This document shows, one piece after another, positions 14,690 to 22,659 of a DNA stretch of 54,707 nt; the first letter of the stretch is position 1, and the number at the start of each line of letters is the position of its first letter. Below the pieces are notes generated by a model that worked only from the letters and a program-made list of their open reading frames with translations, was not told the origin of the DNA and ran no database searches. The position numbers and the translations under genes were made by a program. This DNA comes from JACQKD01 sp964614265 (lineage in GTDB: Bacteria > Patescibacteriota > Minisyncoccia > Phycocordibacterales > UBA918), in assembly GCA_964614265.1 (NCBI GenBank), contig CAZTKT010000001.1, positions 1 to 54,707 of the forward strand, read 5' to 3'.

Positions 14690-15223
14690 TTAGTTCTTTT
14701 TTGGTACATGCTGTGCAACAAATGAGTCTCGTCCTGACGCCTGACGGTAGAGAGTATACCGTGTGGGATTCTTTTTGTCATAGTTCTGGTGATACTCTTC
14801 TGCCGGCCAAAATTTGGCGCGAGGGAGCACTGCGACCGCGAGCGGTTTGTCGTACACCTTCATTGCTTCGACATCGTGAAGCACTTTTTCGGCGGTTGTT
14901 TTTTCTTCGTCTGTTTCGTAATAGATCGCGGGACTGTACGCCATCCCGCGATCATGAAAGGAACCCTCCCCATCGGTCGGATCGATACTCTGTATAAAGA
15001 AACGGACAAGCTCTTCGTACGTGGTACGACTAGTATCATAGGTGACTTCCACGACTTCACGGTGCCCACCTTGAGCATAATTATCGTAGGTCGGATGGTC
15101 AGTTGTCCCTCCGGCGTATCCCGAGATTGCATTTGACACACTGGGCACTTTTTTAATATCGGCACCGATGCACCAAAAGCATCCTCCTGCAAAAAGTGCG
15201 GTTTTATCTGTACGATCAGACAT
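14690..15223 (-). CDS. msrA: Peptide-methionine (S)-S-oxide reductase MsrA
   Basis: A 177-residue MsrA. The catalytic motif GCFWC is at about residues 13-17, followed by the substrate-binding SGYAGGTTDHPTYDN and the middle motif IQSIDPTDGEG (usually HDPTQxNrQG). FDRGMAYSPAIYY-like sequence (HDRGMAYSPAIYY) and EEYHQNY complete the fold. The ATG at 15223 overlaps the helicase stop by 8 bp (ATGTCTGA), so translation is probably coupled; upstream ATGs lie inside the helicase gene. It is followed by msrB. Confidence 0.96.
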   Translation of the reverse strand: MSDRTDKTALFAGGCFWCIGADIKKVPSVSNAISGYAGGTTDHPTYDNYAQGGHREVVEVTYDTSRTTYEELVRFFIQSIDPTDGEGSFHDRGMAYSPAIYYETDEEKTTAEKVLHDVEAMKVYDKPLAVAVLPRAKFWPAEEYHQNYDKKNPTRYTLYRQASGRDSFVAQHVPKKN

Positions 15224-16901
15224 GTTGTTTTTGATTATGGATGATATGAATCGCCATGAGCAGACGAATATCATTGTATGAGCATTGCTCCTTCAGATGA
15301 TAATAAATGGGTGCGAGCTTCTCGCCTCCAAGCTTTTCGGCCGCTGCTGTCACGGCATCAAGTTGCTTCGGGTCAAATTTGATATGCGCAATATCGCCAG
15401 GACTCAGTGCCCCCTCTTTTGCCAGCCGGTCGATGTGGTTGGTGATAGTCTCGACGCTCATTGCCCGCGCGCGAGCGATCTCTTCAATACTCTGGCCATT
15501 GACGAGAAGTAATCGCGTTTTCTCATAGGTTGAGGTTTTATCCACACCGCGCGCGGGTTTTACCTCAAGTGGAATGCGCTCAAGTGTCCCACCACTCGCC
15601 TTAATAAACTGTGTATGCATCTTACTTTTTTCATCTACATTCATCTCATAAAATGCTGTGCGTACTGCGTTGGACTGTTCTTGAAACTCCTCATCGTGTG
15701 CCCGCACTTGTGGATGCACCTCAAGCGCGCGCTGATTGCATCCACGGAGGAGCAGACCCGCGAGTGAACGTACTCGCGAGAGCGCCACATATCCTTGTCC
15801 GTATTCAAACGCATTTGAGAGGTCCATATCAGCGGCATCAAGCGACATACCTTGGCTCTTATGGACGGTAATTGCCCAGGCCAGCCGCAATGGTACTTGT
15901 GTCACTTCAGCCAGTACTGCGTCACCTTCCGAGATTGACCAACTTGCGGGAGAGATAGTAAGCTCTTCCCCACCGAGCGTTGCGATCACCGGATACCCAA
16001 TCTTTTCTTCATACCGCACAATCTGTCCAAGTGTCCCATTGACGTACCCCACATCAAAATTATTTTTTGTGCACATCACCATTGCCCCTATCTTTAATTC
16101 CAGATTTTCGGGCGAGAGACAACTTTTTTTTAATCCCTCAATAAGAGGTCGTGCACCTCTACTCTCCATCGCAAATATTTTTTTCTCTCCCGCAAGAGCC
16201 TGAAGGCGTTCAGCATTCATACGATCCACATCTGCGTTGTGTGTGTAGAGTCGAGTTGGTTCAATTCCATCAGGGAAACTTGTTTCCTTGCACGACTCCA
16301 ATATGTCGTACGTCGATTCATCAACCGTACTACTGCGTAAGGCAGAAAGGAGTCCTGCAAGTGAGTCATCTGATTGTCGAAATTGCTCATGGAGATAACA
16401 GACCATCAGCCCGAGCTCATGCCACAGTGGTGCGGCAAAAGCAAATTGCACTTCTCCCGTGCGCCCAATCGGTGGTAATTGAAAGAAATCTCCCACGAGT
16501 ACCACCTGCAACCCACCAAATGGTTCCCGATTTCGTCGAACCGAACGGAGCACTTGATCAACCATATGAACGACATTTGCATCAAGCATTGATATCTCAT
16601 CGATCACAAGCACCTTTGCATGCGCTATGCGTTTCGCAACACGCTCGCGCGTGGTGATTTGTTCGAGATCATATGGCGTCAGAGCATCCTTAATCCCAAT
16701 CCCCGACCATGCATGGATCGTCATCCCTCCTATATGCGTCGCTGCGATGCCGGTCGAGGCTGTCACGGCTACATCAATACCATGTTCACGTAGGTATGTA
16801 GTGTACGCATTGAGCGTATGCGTCTTTCCGGCTCCCGGCTCTCCGGTAAGGAACACATTTGCACCTGTTTTCAGCACGTCGAGTGCTTCAGATTGGGTCA
16901 T
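15216..16901 (-). CDS. Pif1-family helicase with C-terminal HTH
   Basis: A 561-residue superfamily 1B helicase. Walker A GEPGAGKTHTLNA is at about residues 20-32; then TASTGIAATHIGGMTIHAWSG (motif Ia), VLVIDEISML (Walker B), VLVGDFFQLPPI (motif III), and near residue 370 AITVHKSQGMSLD and YVALSRVRSLAGLLL (motifs V-VI). Residues about 470-535 form a helix-turn-helix of the helicase-associated type (QSIEEIARARAMSVETITNHI). Pif1 enzymes unwind G-quadruplexes and stalled forks; the exact role here is unknown. TATAAT (16909-16914) lies 7 nt before the ATG: a leaderless start of the msr operon. Confidence 0.93.
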   Translation of the reverse strand: MTQSEALDVLKTGANVFLTGEPGAGKTHTLNAYTTYLREHGIDVAVTASTGIAATHIGGMTIHAWSGIGIKDALTPYDLEQITTRERVAKRIAHAKVLVIDEISMLDANVVHMVDQVLRSVRRNREPFGGLQVVLVGDFFQLPPIGRTGEVQFAFAAPLWHELGLMVCYLHEQFRQSDDSLAGLLSALRSSTVDESTYDILESCKETSFPDGIEPTRLYTHNADVDRMNAERLQALAGEKKIFAMESRGARPLIEGLKKSCLSPENLELKIGAMVMCTKNNFDVGYVNGTLGQIVRYEEKIGYPVIATLGGEELTISPASWSISEGDAVLAEVTQVPLRLAWAITVHKSQGMSLDAADMDLSNAFEYGQGYVALSRVRSLAGLLLRGCNQRALEVHPQVRAHDEEFQEQSNAVRTAFYEMNVDEKSKMHTQFIKASGGTLERIPLEVKPARGVDKTSTYEKTRLLLVNGQSIEEIARARAMSVETITNHIDRLAKEGALSPGDIAHIKFDPKQLDAVTAAAEKLGGEKLAPIYYHLKEQCSYNDIRLLMAIHIIHNQKQHV

Positions 16902-16949
16902 GGGGGCTATTATACATCTTCTATAGTCCCTTGGCTTTTTGTGAGCAAT

Positions 16950-17234
16950 TTAAAACATACCCAAAAAACCGAAGAGAAACATCATACCGAGAATAGTGAG
17001 GACAATGATGCCCCCAAGTCCCATGCCAGATTTCTTGCCACCAATATCATGGTGAAGCAGTTTGTGATTTTCCCGGTCAAGACATGTGACCACGATCACC
17101 AATGAGGCGAACGCAAAGATCCCCATCGTGACAAGTGATTTGTATACCGTGTCACCCTCAAGCACTTCCCAAATAGAGAGAACGCCGACGAGCGCGAGTA
17201 ACGAAACTGAGACAATGAGAACAACCAATGTCAT
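16950..17234 (-). CDS. Truncated membrane protein, paralog of the 21211-21759 product
   Basis: A 94-residue protein with two to three hydrophobic helices. It aligns without gaps to the C-terminal half of the 182-residue protein at 21211-21759: LALVGVLSIW matches LGLVGILISW, and LVIVVTCLDRENHK matches ITLLACLERSNRV. The similarity continues upstream to VRRLF, that is, into codons beyond ATG 17234 and up to the probable IS630 end near 17255. The N-terminal half with two membrane helices is missing. The ORF can be extended to 17279, but those codons come from the IS end. Function unknown; probably a remnant or a shortened survivor. Confidence 0.6.
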   Translation of the reverse strand: MTLVVLIVSVSLLALVGVLSIWEVLEGDTVYKSLVTMGIFAFASLVIVVTCLDRENHKLLHHDIGGKKSGMGLGGIIVLTILGMMFLFGFLGMF

Positions 17235-17254
17235 ACCATCCCTAAACAACCTCC

Positions 17255-18320
17255 GAACACTGCCCCCTGATCCACTCATATCCAGGTAATTGCTTCATAC
17301 CGTCGGTGTCGTCGGCTCAATTCATTGAGCCTCTTTTCAATCACTTTCTCTTGTTCTTCTATTGTTTTGAATATCTGATTGGCCGTCGCCTTCCTGATTT
17401 CCTCGAAGAATCGCTCGGCAGGATTCAGTCCCGGTGAATAGGGTGGCAGAAACAGGACGATGAGTCCCGGAATCTCCCGATGTACCAGGGGCCGGTGGCA
17501 GGGAGCATTGTCCCAAACCACGATCACCATCTTGTCTGGATGCTGTTTCTTGAGTTCCAAGAGAAAGACATGCGTAGCTTCACTATCAAAGCCGTCAATT
17601 GATGAAATATGAAAGCTCTCTCCTGAGAGCGGAGAAACGGCTGAAAAGAGATACCGATTGTCGAATGATTGTTGGCTGTCGATCGTGGTGCGCTCCCCGA
17701 CTTTTGACCAGCTTCGTCTGAAATTCGAGATGAGGCCATAGCGCATTTCGTCGGCAAAATACAGCTCGAATGGTTTCTCTTTCAGTGGCGTGAGGAACGG
17801 AATGAGACCCCCTTTTTAAACGCTTCCTGCTTTTCTTTGTTTCCTTGTACGGGGTGTGGTCTCGCTGATTTGTATGAATAATTGAGTTTGTCCATCCGAT
17901 ACCACACCGTCTGCTCGGGAATTTCTTTTTTGTGATGCTCTCTGATCCACTGCTGCATACGGGGGATTGACCAATATCCCTTTTTTGTATCGATTTCTTT
18001 CACTAACGCATCGAAAATCGCGGTATCCCACTTTGGGTTGCCCTCTGGACGACCGCCTTTGTTTGAAATGAGACCCATAGTCCCTTAGTCCCTTTTTCAT
18101 TGTATCGGTGAAGCCATGTGGTCACGCTTCCAGGATTCACGGTGAGTTGGTCCACAATTTCGTACCGTTTCTTTCCTTTTGTTGCTAATATAATTGCTTT
18201 TAATCTTGTTTTGTATGCTTCGTCAGTGGCTTTCTTTAGCTTTTCCTTCAATGCTTCGATAGTGTCGTGTGCTTTTATGGTGATATATGACATATGCCCC
18301 CAGTGTACGGCATATTTTTA
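17255..18320 (-). mobile_element. Decayed IS630-type insertion sequence
   Basis: The element encloses the broken transposase at 17276-18293. Possible terminal inverted repeats are CCGAACACTG at 17253-17262 and, on the other strand, CCGTACACTG just beyond 18300; nine of ten bases agree and the inner parts diverge. Boundaries are therefore approximate. It lies immediately upstream of a truncated membrane-protein gene. Confidence 0.55.
17276..18293 (-). pseudogene. IS630-family transposase, frameshifted
   Basis: Three minus-strand frames together give a full transposase. 18293 to about 18080 encodes the helix-turn-helix part (KKRYEIVDQLTVNPGSVTTWLHRYN). Then GGRPEGNPKWDTAIF...IREHHKKEIPEQTVWYRM follows in the -1 frame, and the DDE part FELYFADEMRYGL...VVWDNAPCHRP...FLPPYSPGLNPAERFFEEI follows in a further -1 frame. 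The first break coincides with an 8-bp tandem duplication (18077-18092). The second lies at a TTTAAAAAGGGGG run (17808-17820 on the + strand) that resembles a programmed -1 slippery site. With the first break present the gene should be inactive. All three catalytic regions are recognisable. Confidence 0.88.
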
Positions 18321-18349
18321 AAGTATTTGTGAGTTAGTTGGGGATGGTA

Positions 18350-18856
18350 TTAGATGTTCCTCAATCTATATGGAATGCCAAAAAAAGTATCCTCACCAAT
18401 AATTTTTTCGATAATCACTCTGCTTCGATGAGCGCCATAACTTATTTCAATATCACCCTTGCCAGTGCCCAGACACCCAGAATCAGGGTACAGGTTGAGA
18501 GGATACAGGTTGTACGGCTCACCCCACGAGAATCTAATAAAATTTTCTTCGTCTTGAACATCACCCTGCTTACCAGTGTCACTTATTCCCCATACCAGTG
18601 TTACATCTGAGTCGCGAATGTTCTTGACAACTTCTGTAATGATGCGCTCAACCACGTCTTTATGTTCTCTCACTACTCTTCCAACTTCCTCGAGGTTCGG
18701 CAGTTGATCACAAGTTAAATAATGATTCTTGTTGTCATATATCACATTCTCAACGAGTTTAGATAATGGATGTGCCTTACGCTCAACAATGATAGCAATG
18801 ACACCTACTGCAATGAGTACAAGAAGAATGAGCAGAAATACTTTAATTTTAGTCAT
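18350..18856 (-). CDS. Unknown membrane-anchored protein
   Basis: A 168-residue protein that I do not recognise. Residues 5-26 form a hydrophobic helix (VFLLILLVLIAVGVIAIIV), either a signal anchor or signal peptide; the rest is a soluble domain facing outward with no catalytic motif I can name. It is AT-richer than most neighbours and lies between a dead IS630 and a lipoprotein gene, so it may be part of acquired DNA. A -10-like TATATT occurs upstream, but the start region shows no convincing Shine-Dalgarno sequence. Confidence 0.6.
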   Translation of the reverse strand: MTKIKVFLLILLVLIAVGVIAIIVERKAHPLSKLVENVIYDNKNHYLTCDQLPNLEEVGRVVREHKDVVERIITEVVKNIRDSDVTLVWGISDTGKQGDVQDEENFIRFSWGEPYNLYPLNLYPDSGCLGTGKGDIEISYGAHRSRVIIEKIIGEDTFFGIPYRLRNI

Positions 18857-18887
18857 GATATATTTGACCTTAAGCTAATATAAATAT

Positions 18888-18920
18888 AGCCCCGTCTTCA
18901 CATAAATGGAAGACGGGGCT
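18888..18920 (-). terminator. Strong hairpin between the two island genes
   Basis: AGCCCCGTCTTC and its exact reverse complement, a 12-bp stem with a 9-nt loop. It lies 24 bp after the stop of the lipoprotein gene (minus strand); the following bases are AT-rich (ATATTTATATT) but not a pure T run. Confidence 0.7.
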
Positions 18921-18943
18921 ATTGTGTGAGGTTTCAGCGCTCG

Positions 18944-19780
18944 TTAGTTGCAGTAGTCATAATGCCACCAACGCACGTACGATACCCACCATGTTGCGAG
19001 ATGCGGCCATATATAACTCAGCACCTCTGGATTGGGCTCGGGAGTCTGTGTCTGCCAAGTCCAATAATTCCTATCTTGATTGGGTTCGAGGATAAGCGCT
19101 TGTGTCCGAAACGCTCCCTGGTTACTGCAGCCCGCGGCGTAGGTGCCGACACTATAGTCGTTCTTATTGCTCAGGCAGGCATAATTCGGAGTTTTGTGAT
19201 AGCCCAATCTTAACAGGGCACTCACTGCCTCACCTCGTGTAGCATATCTCCTGCTTGAGGTGACACGATCGGGACAACGCGCTGGAGCTGCACGACTACT
19301 GCAGTGGTTCCTGGTCACTGCGCTATCTGGAACACTCTCCATTTCCTGGTCATCACCAATCTCGACATCTCCCTCCACGACACGCTGAAAGAATGGCTCG
19401 ATGAAAGAAAAATCTTCCTCCATCACCCCCGGATTCATGTCATCTCCTGCGGCATCAATCAAACGATTATGCACCGACACCAGCTTTTCGGCGAGGACAA
19501 TTGCTTCGGTAGAAACGCCCGCACGAATCGCGCCCTCCGTCGAGAATTGTTGTCTGCCACCCCCATCTGTTTTCACAAAGGGAGTGGCTTCCTCAATTTG
19601 TGCTTGCAAAGCCTGCCCTGTCGCACTTACTGCGGCTGTACTCTGCGTAGTCGGATTTGTTGCTGTAGTCTCGATTTGCCCAGTGGTGGAATCTCCACCT
19701 CCCGAGCACATCGTCAACGTCAATAAGCATGATCCGAGAAGAATGGTTTGTACACAACGCACCCCCCCATCTTCTGTCAC
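18944..19780 (-). CDS. Unknown lipoprotein with G-tract-linked start
   Basis: A 278-residue predicted lipoprotein. The signal peptide runs to TILLGSCLLTLTMC, with lipobox LTMC and then a low-complexity Ser/Gly/Thr linker. The mature part has no family I know; its C-terminus is rich in Trp/Tyr (WWVSYVRWWHYDYC) and contains several cysteines. The start is uncertain. GTG at 19780 is translationally coupled (GTGA) to the end of an 18-codon leader frame (ATG 19834) that follows AAAGGAGG. A G7 run (19762-19768) lies between GTG 19780 and the signal sequence: with eight Gs, an ATG at 19770 would read directly into the lipoprotein. The promoter also contains a G8 run. This suggests phase variation or transfer from another lineage. 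Confidence 0.65.
   Translation of the reverse strand: MTEDGGVRCVQTILLGSCLLTLTMCSGGGDSTTGQIETTATNPTTQSTAAVSATGQALQAQIEEATPFVKTDGGGRQQFSTEGAIRAGVSTEAIVLAEKLVSVHNRLIDAAGDDMNPGVMEEDFSFIEPFFQRVVEGDVEIGDDQEMESVPDSAVTRNHCSSRAAPARCPDRVTSSRRYATRGEAVSALLRLGYHKTPNYACLSNKNDYSVGTYAAGCSNQGAFRTQALILEPNQDRNYWTWQTQTPEPNPEVLSYIWPHLATWWVSYVRWWHYDYCN
19762..19768 (-). repeat. G7 homopolymer at the lipoprotein start
   Basis: Seven consecutive C on the + strand. On the coding strand ATG is followed by the run, and a one-base gain would place that ATG in frame with the lipoprotein signal peptide. Confidence 0.8.
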
Positions 19781-19836
19781 CCCCTGCTCGACTGAAACAA
19801 ACATGCAATCGAACATCCTGGTCGAGCCATCATACG
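19780..19836 (-). CDS. Possible leader peptide upstream of the lipoprotein
   Basis: An ATG-ATG pair about 15 nt after AAAGGAGG opens an 18-codon frame, MMARPGCSIACLFQSSRG, whose TGA overlaps the GTG at 19780. It may be a real coupling peptide or simply an artefact of a frame change caused by the downstream G tract. Too short to judge by composition. Confidence 0.3.
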
Positions 19837-19885
19837 CCTTGCTTTTCACCTCCTTTGAAAGGACATCGTTTGGTCTCTGGGCAAG

Positions 19886-19915
19886 AGATTAGCAGAACCC
19901 CCCCCTCATTGTCAA
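19886..19915 (-). promoter_or_regulatory. Lipoprotein promoter with G8 in the spacer
   Basis: Minus strand -35 TTGACA (19910-19915), 18-bp spacer containing eight consecutive G (19898-19905), -10 TAATCT (19886-19891). Loss of one G would give the optimal 17-bp spacer, so slippage would be expected to change promoter strength. Confidence 0.65.
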
Positions 19916-19934
19916 GCGTCCCGCCCACAAAAAC

Positions 19935-21175
19935 TGTTAACGAACTCCGAGCGGCTCGCCCATATATCGGTTACCGTGGCGCCATATGCATATGGCAACA
20001 AAACAACATATATTCAAGGAGCACCTGAAGGAGTGGCTCTCATGCAGAGGAGATCGGAAGAAGCGGGGTGAGATCACGAAACATATCGTGTATGTGACAA
20101 AGATGCACCAAAATTCGGTCTCGCGGACGTTCAAGCGACTCCAACTGCACGATCCCTGCGCTGAGGAACGACGAGGGCGCAAGACATACTATACCCCAGA
20201 TGTCACCGCAGCTTTGAGGGATATCTGGGAAGCGGGCGACGAGTGTGGCGGAGAGCTTCTGCATCCGCAGATTGCCGAGTTTGTGGCAATACTCATTCGC
20301 GATGGACAGTGGTCGCACTCTGACGAAGCGACTGCCAAACTTCGGGCCATGAGTGAACATACGGTACGGAGACACATTGCGAAGTTTCAGAGAGCAACCG
20401 GAATGCGAAAAGGTCTTTCTTCGACAAAACCCTCAGCACTGAAATCCATCATTCCAATCTTCAAGGGACCCTGGAAGGATCTACCGCCGGGGCACCTGCA
20501 GATCGACACAGTGGCGCACTGCGGGGATACACTACTTGGTGATTTTGTGTACACACTCTCAGCCATTGACGCCTGCGCATATTGGGTTGGCCTCTCTGCG
20601 CAATGGAACAAGGGGCAGGAGGCGACGGTCGACAGCATGCGCAGTATCAAGCACACACTGCCGTTCGTGTGGATCGAAGCACACCCAGATACCGGCAGTG
20701 AGTTCATCAACTGGCACTGCAAAGGATGGTGTGATACAGAGAAGGTACATATGTCACGATCTGAACCAGGAAAGTCCAATGACAATATGTATGTGGAAGA
20801 GCGCAATGGCCATGTGGTGCGCAAGTATCTTGGGTATCGGCGATTTGATTGCCCAACGGTCGTGCTATTGATGAATAACTTCTATCGAGTGCTCGGTCTG
20901 TATCTCAACCACTTTAAGGCGGTCAGACGGCAGGTCTCGCGGGAACGGGTCGGATCGAAATATGTGCGGAAGTATGAAAAAGTTGCACGGACACCGTATC
21001 AACGCGTACTTGAACATCCGGCGATCAACGAGATCGTCAAAAAGAAACTGCGCGCAGAGCATGATGCACTCAACCCGCTTTCACTCAAACGAGAGGTGGA
21101 CAAACTGATCACAATCGTGAACAATCAACAAACGCGCCACGACAAGCGACAGTGTGACTGCTCATTTCGTTAACC
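19935..21175 (+). mobile_element. Intact insertion sequence (IS481/ISNCY-like)
   Basis: About 1.24 kb with one intact transposase gene. The ends are inverted: GTTAACGAA at 19936-19944 and its reverse complement TTCGTTAAC at 21166-21174, with imperfect similarity continuing inward. No clear target-site duplication was found in the flanks. The complete reading frame suggests recent arrival. Confidence 0.75.
19986..21173 (+). CDS. Transposase with rve/DDE domain
   Basis: A 395-residue transposase. The N-terminal part holds helix-turn-helix segments (EITKHIVYVTKMHQNSVSRTFKRL and a second near residues 110-135). The integrase core shows the first Asp in HLQIDTVAH (about residue 174), the second in EAHPDTGSEFINWH (about 234) and the Glu in NMYVEERNGHVVRKYLG (about 270). 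The Asp-Asp spacing and the YVEERNGHVVR motif fit the IS481/ISNCY group. The stop codon lies inside the right terminal repeat. The frame is intact, so the element may be active. Confidence 0.88.
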   Translation: MHMATKQHIFKEHLKEWLSCRGDRKKRGEITKHIVYVTKMHQNSVSRTFKRLQLHDPCAEERRGRKTYYTPDVTAALRDIWEAGDECGGELLHPQIAEFVAILIRDGQWSHSDEATAKLRAMSEHTVRRHIAKFQRATGMRKGLSSTKPSALKSIIPIFKGPWKDLPPGHLQIDTVAHCGDTLLGDFVYTLSAIDACAYWVGLSAQWNKGQEATVDSMRSIKHTLPFVWIEAHPDTGSEFINWHCKGWCDTEKVHMSRSEPGKSNDNMYVEERNGHVVRKYLGYRRFDCPTVVLLMNNFYRVLGLYLNHFKAVRRQVSRERVGSKYVRKYEKVARTPYQRVLEHPAINEIVKKKLRAEHDALNPLSLKREVDKLITIVNNQQTRHDKRQCDCSFR

Positions 21176-21210
21176 ATTTATTTTGGGCGAGAGCGTCACC
21201 CAGTTCTTTT

Positions 21211-21759
21211 TTACACGGGGACAGGTCCTTGCGCCAAAAGTGTACCCACGAGCATAAAGAATAGAACGAGAACAATGGACAAAAGTACCAGCGTTGTATC
21301 AACCCGTACATGAGACTGCGCATGTACACCTCGAGAGACGGAAACACGATTGCTTCTCTCCAAACACGCGAGGAGAGTGATGGCTGAAGGAAGCACAAAG
21401 AAGCCCATCGCATATGCGGAAGAGTCCACCATTCCACCCGTCAACCACGTCCAAGATATAAGTATACCGACCAATCCAAGAGACCCAATAGAGACTATTC
21501 CAGAAAAAAATGTCACTGAGCGAGAAAAAATCATTGCGAGTCCATCATGACGAACCCCGCCACCTTTCTGTTGCATCTCCAACAGACGTCCGGTGATGAG
21601 TAAGATAATCGCGAGTATCGAGAGAAGTCGGATAAAGGCAAGAGATTCCATAGTGAGTGTTCTGGACAAGAATGCAAATATGCCAGTGACTGCCACCACC
21701 AAAAATACTGCCGTACTCAAGAAAAAGAACAACTCCCCACTATCTTGTATTTTTTTCAT
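21211..21759 (-). CDS. Four-to-five-helix membrane protein of unknown function
   Basis: A 182-residue integral membrane protein. Hydrophobic helices lie at about residues 10-30, 35-55, 75-100, 105-125 and 150-175. The segment after residue 78 is paralogous to the 94-residue product at 16950-17234. No catalytic or transport motif is seen. ATG 21759 (MKKIQDSGELFFF) is preferred because it starts just before the first helix; an in-frame ATG at 21807 exists. The gene is separated by only 36 bp from the intact IS at 21175. Together the two paralogs bracket the mobile island. Confidence 0.7.
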   Translation of the reverse strand: MKKIQDSGELFFFLSTAVFLVVAVTGIFAFLSRTLTMESLAFIRLLSILAIILLITGRLLEMQQKGGGVRHDGLAMIFSRSVTFFSGIVSIGSLGLVGILISWTWLTGGMVDSSAYAMGFFVLPSAITLLACLERSNRVSVSRGVHAQSHVRVDTTLVLLSIVLVLFFMLVGTLLAQGPVPV

Positions 21760-21865
21760 ATATTTATGGTAAACATAATATATGAACACAGTACCATGTG
21801 GGAACACTTACACAAGAAGAGAATGGGGGATAATCACATGGTCACATTGTGTGCCTCTGCACTTT

Positions 21866-22180
21866 TTATATCCGGATACGTTCGAAATTGACGATGTGAC
21901 CGCGTGCGTCGATGGAAATTCCTTCTGTTGCATATAATCGCATCCGCTCTTTTCGATGTCCCTCATTCATCCAAATTTTTCCACCAGCATACACAATACG
22001 GTGAAAAGGAATGTCGTGTATGCCACTCTGGTATGCTTTACCAAGGATGCTCGTGATACTTCGAGACGCCATTGGGCCCGCGCCTGCGGCGCGGGCCACA
22101 TCTCCATACGTCGTCACTCGCCCTGCAGGTATACTTCGTACCAACGCAACCACTCGTTCACTAAATGTTTTTACATGCAT
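21866..22180 (-). CDS. Alkyltransferase-like protein (ATL), no active-site Cys
   Basis: A 104-residue DNA-binding domain of the O6-alkylguanine methyltransferase family. FSERVVALVRSIPAGRVTTYGDVA and the helix ASRSITSILG are present, but the active-site motif PCHRV is IPFHRIV here: the acceptor cysteine is a phenylalanine. Such ATL proteins cannot transfer the alkyl group; characterised members flag alkylated bases for nucleotide excision repair. ATG 22180 gives a family-like start; ATG 22195 is 5 codons upstream and has TAATAA 7 nt before it. A true Cys-containing paralog is encoded at 39698-39958. A 10-bp-arm palindrome lies at 22075-22097. Confidence 0.85.
   Translation of the reverse strand: MHVKTFSERVVALVRSIPAGRVTTYGDVARAAGAGPMASRSITSILGKAYQSGIHDIPFHRIVYAGGKIWMNEGHRKERMRLYATEGISIDARGHIVNFERIRI
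22075..22097. repeat. Perfect palindrome inside the ATL gene (10-bp arms)
   Basis: GGCCCGCGCC, loop TGC, then the exact reverse complement. It encodes the segment VARAAGAGP. Arms of this length could arise by chance in GC-rich codons, so this case is weaker than those in rmuC, prmC and the metallopeptidase gene. Confidence 0.75.
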
Positions 22181-22244
22181 GGATACACAAGACATGCGTA
22201 TGTTATTAGACCCCCTATGCTTTCTAGGAAGAAAGATATTTATT

Positions 22245-22655
22245 TTACCGCTTTGACCACTGAGGTGCTTTTCTGGCTTTCTTGAGACCAAATTTTCGAC
22301 GTTCCTTGCTTCGTGGGTCGCGCATGAGAAAGCCTGCTTGTTTGAGAGGAATACGACGTTCTGGATCTTCTTTGACAAGCGCTCGTGCGATACCAAGTCG
22401 GATCGCATCTGCATGTCCACGAATACCACCACCGAGTACTTTGACGGTCACGGTATAGTTGCCGGTTGTTTCATTGATTGCAAAAACCGCGAGGACGGTG
22501 TGCTCAAGTGCGGGTGAATGAAAATACTCTGACAGACTTTTATCATTGATAGTGATAGTCTGTTCTTTTGCCGGAGTGAGGCGCACACGTGCAGACGCGG
22601 TCTTTCTTCGTCCGATGCCTTCATGATATCTTGCGAGAAGTTTCTTTTCAGCCAT
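22245..22655 (-). CDS. rpsI: Small ribosomal subunit protein uS9
   Basis: A 136-residue uS9. It has the N-terminal GIGRRKTASARVRL, the central GGGIRGHADAIRLGIARALV and the invariant basic tail ending KKARKAPQWSKR, whose last residues reach the ribosomal P site in known structures. The gene follows uL13 by 4 bp, the usual rplM-rpsI pair, here attached to the end of the alpha operon. Confidence 0.97.
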   Translation of the reverse strand: MAEKKLLARYHEGIGRRKTASARVRLTPAKEQTITINDKSLSEYFHSPALEHTVLAVFAINETTGNYTVTVKVLGGGIRGHADAIRLGIARALVKEDPERRIPLKQAGFLMRDPRSKERRKFGLKKARKAPQWSKR

Positions 22656-22659
22656 ATAA

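Noticed and set aside
2190..15735. Repeated 10-mer AGCGCGCGCT in dnaK and the helicase gene
   Set aside because: Short alternating GC palindromes of this size are expected by chance in codons for Ser/Ala/Arg; no further similarity around them.
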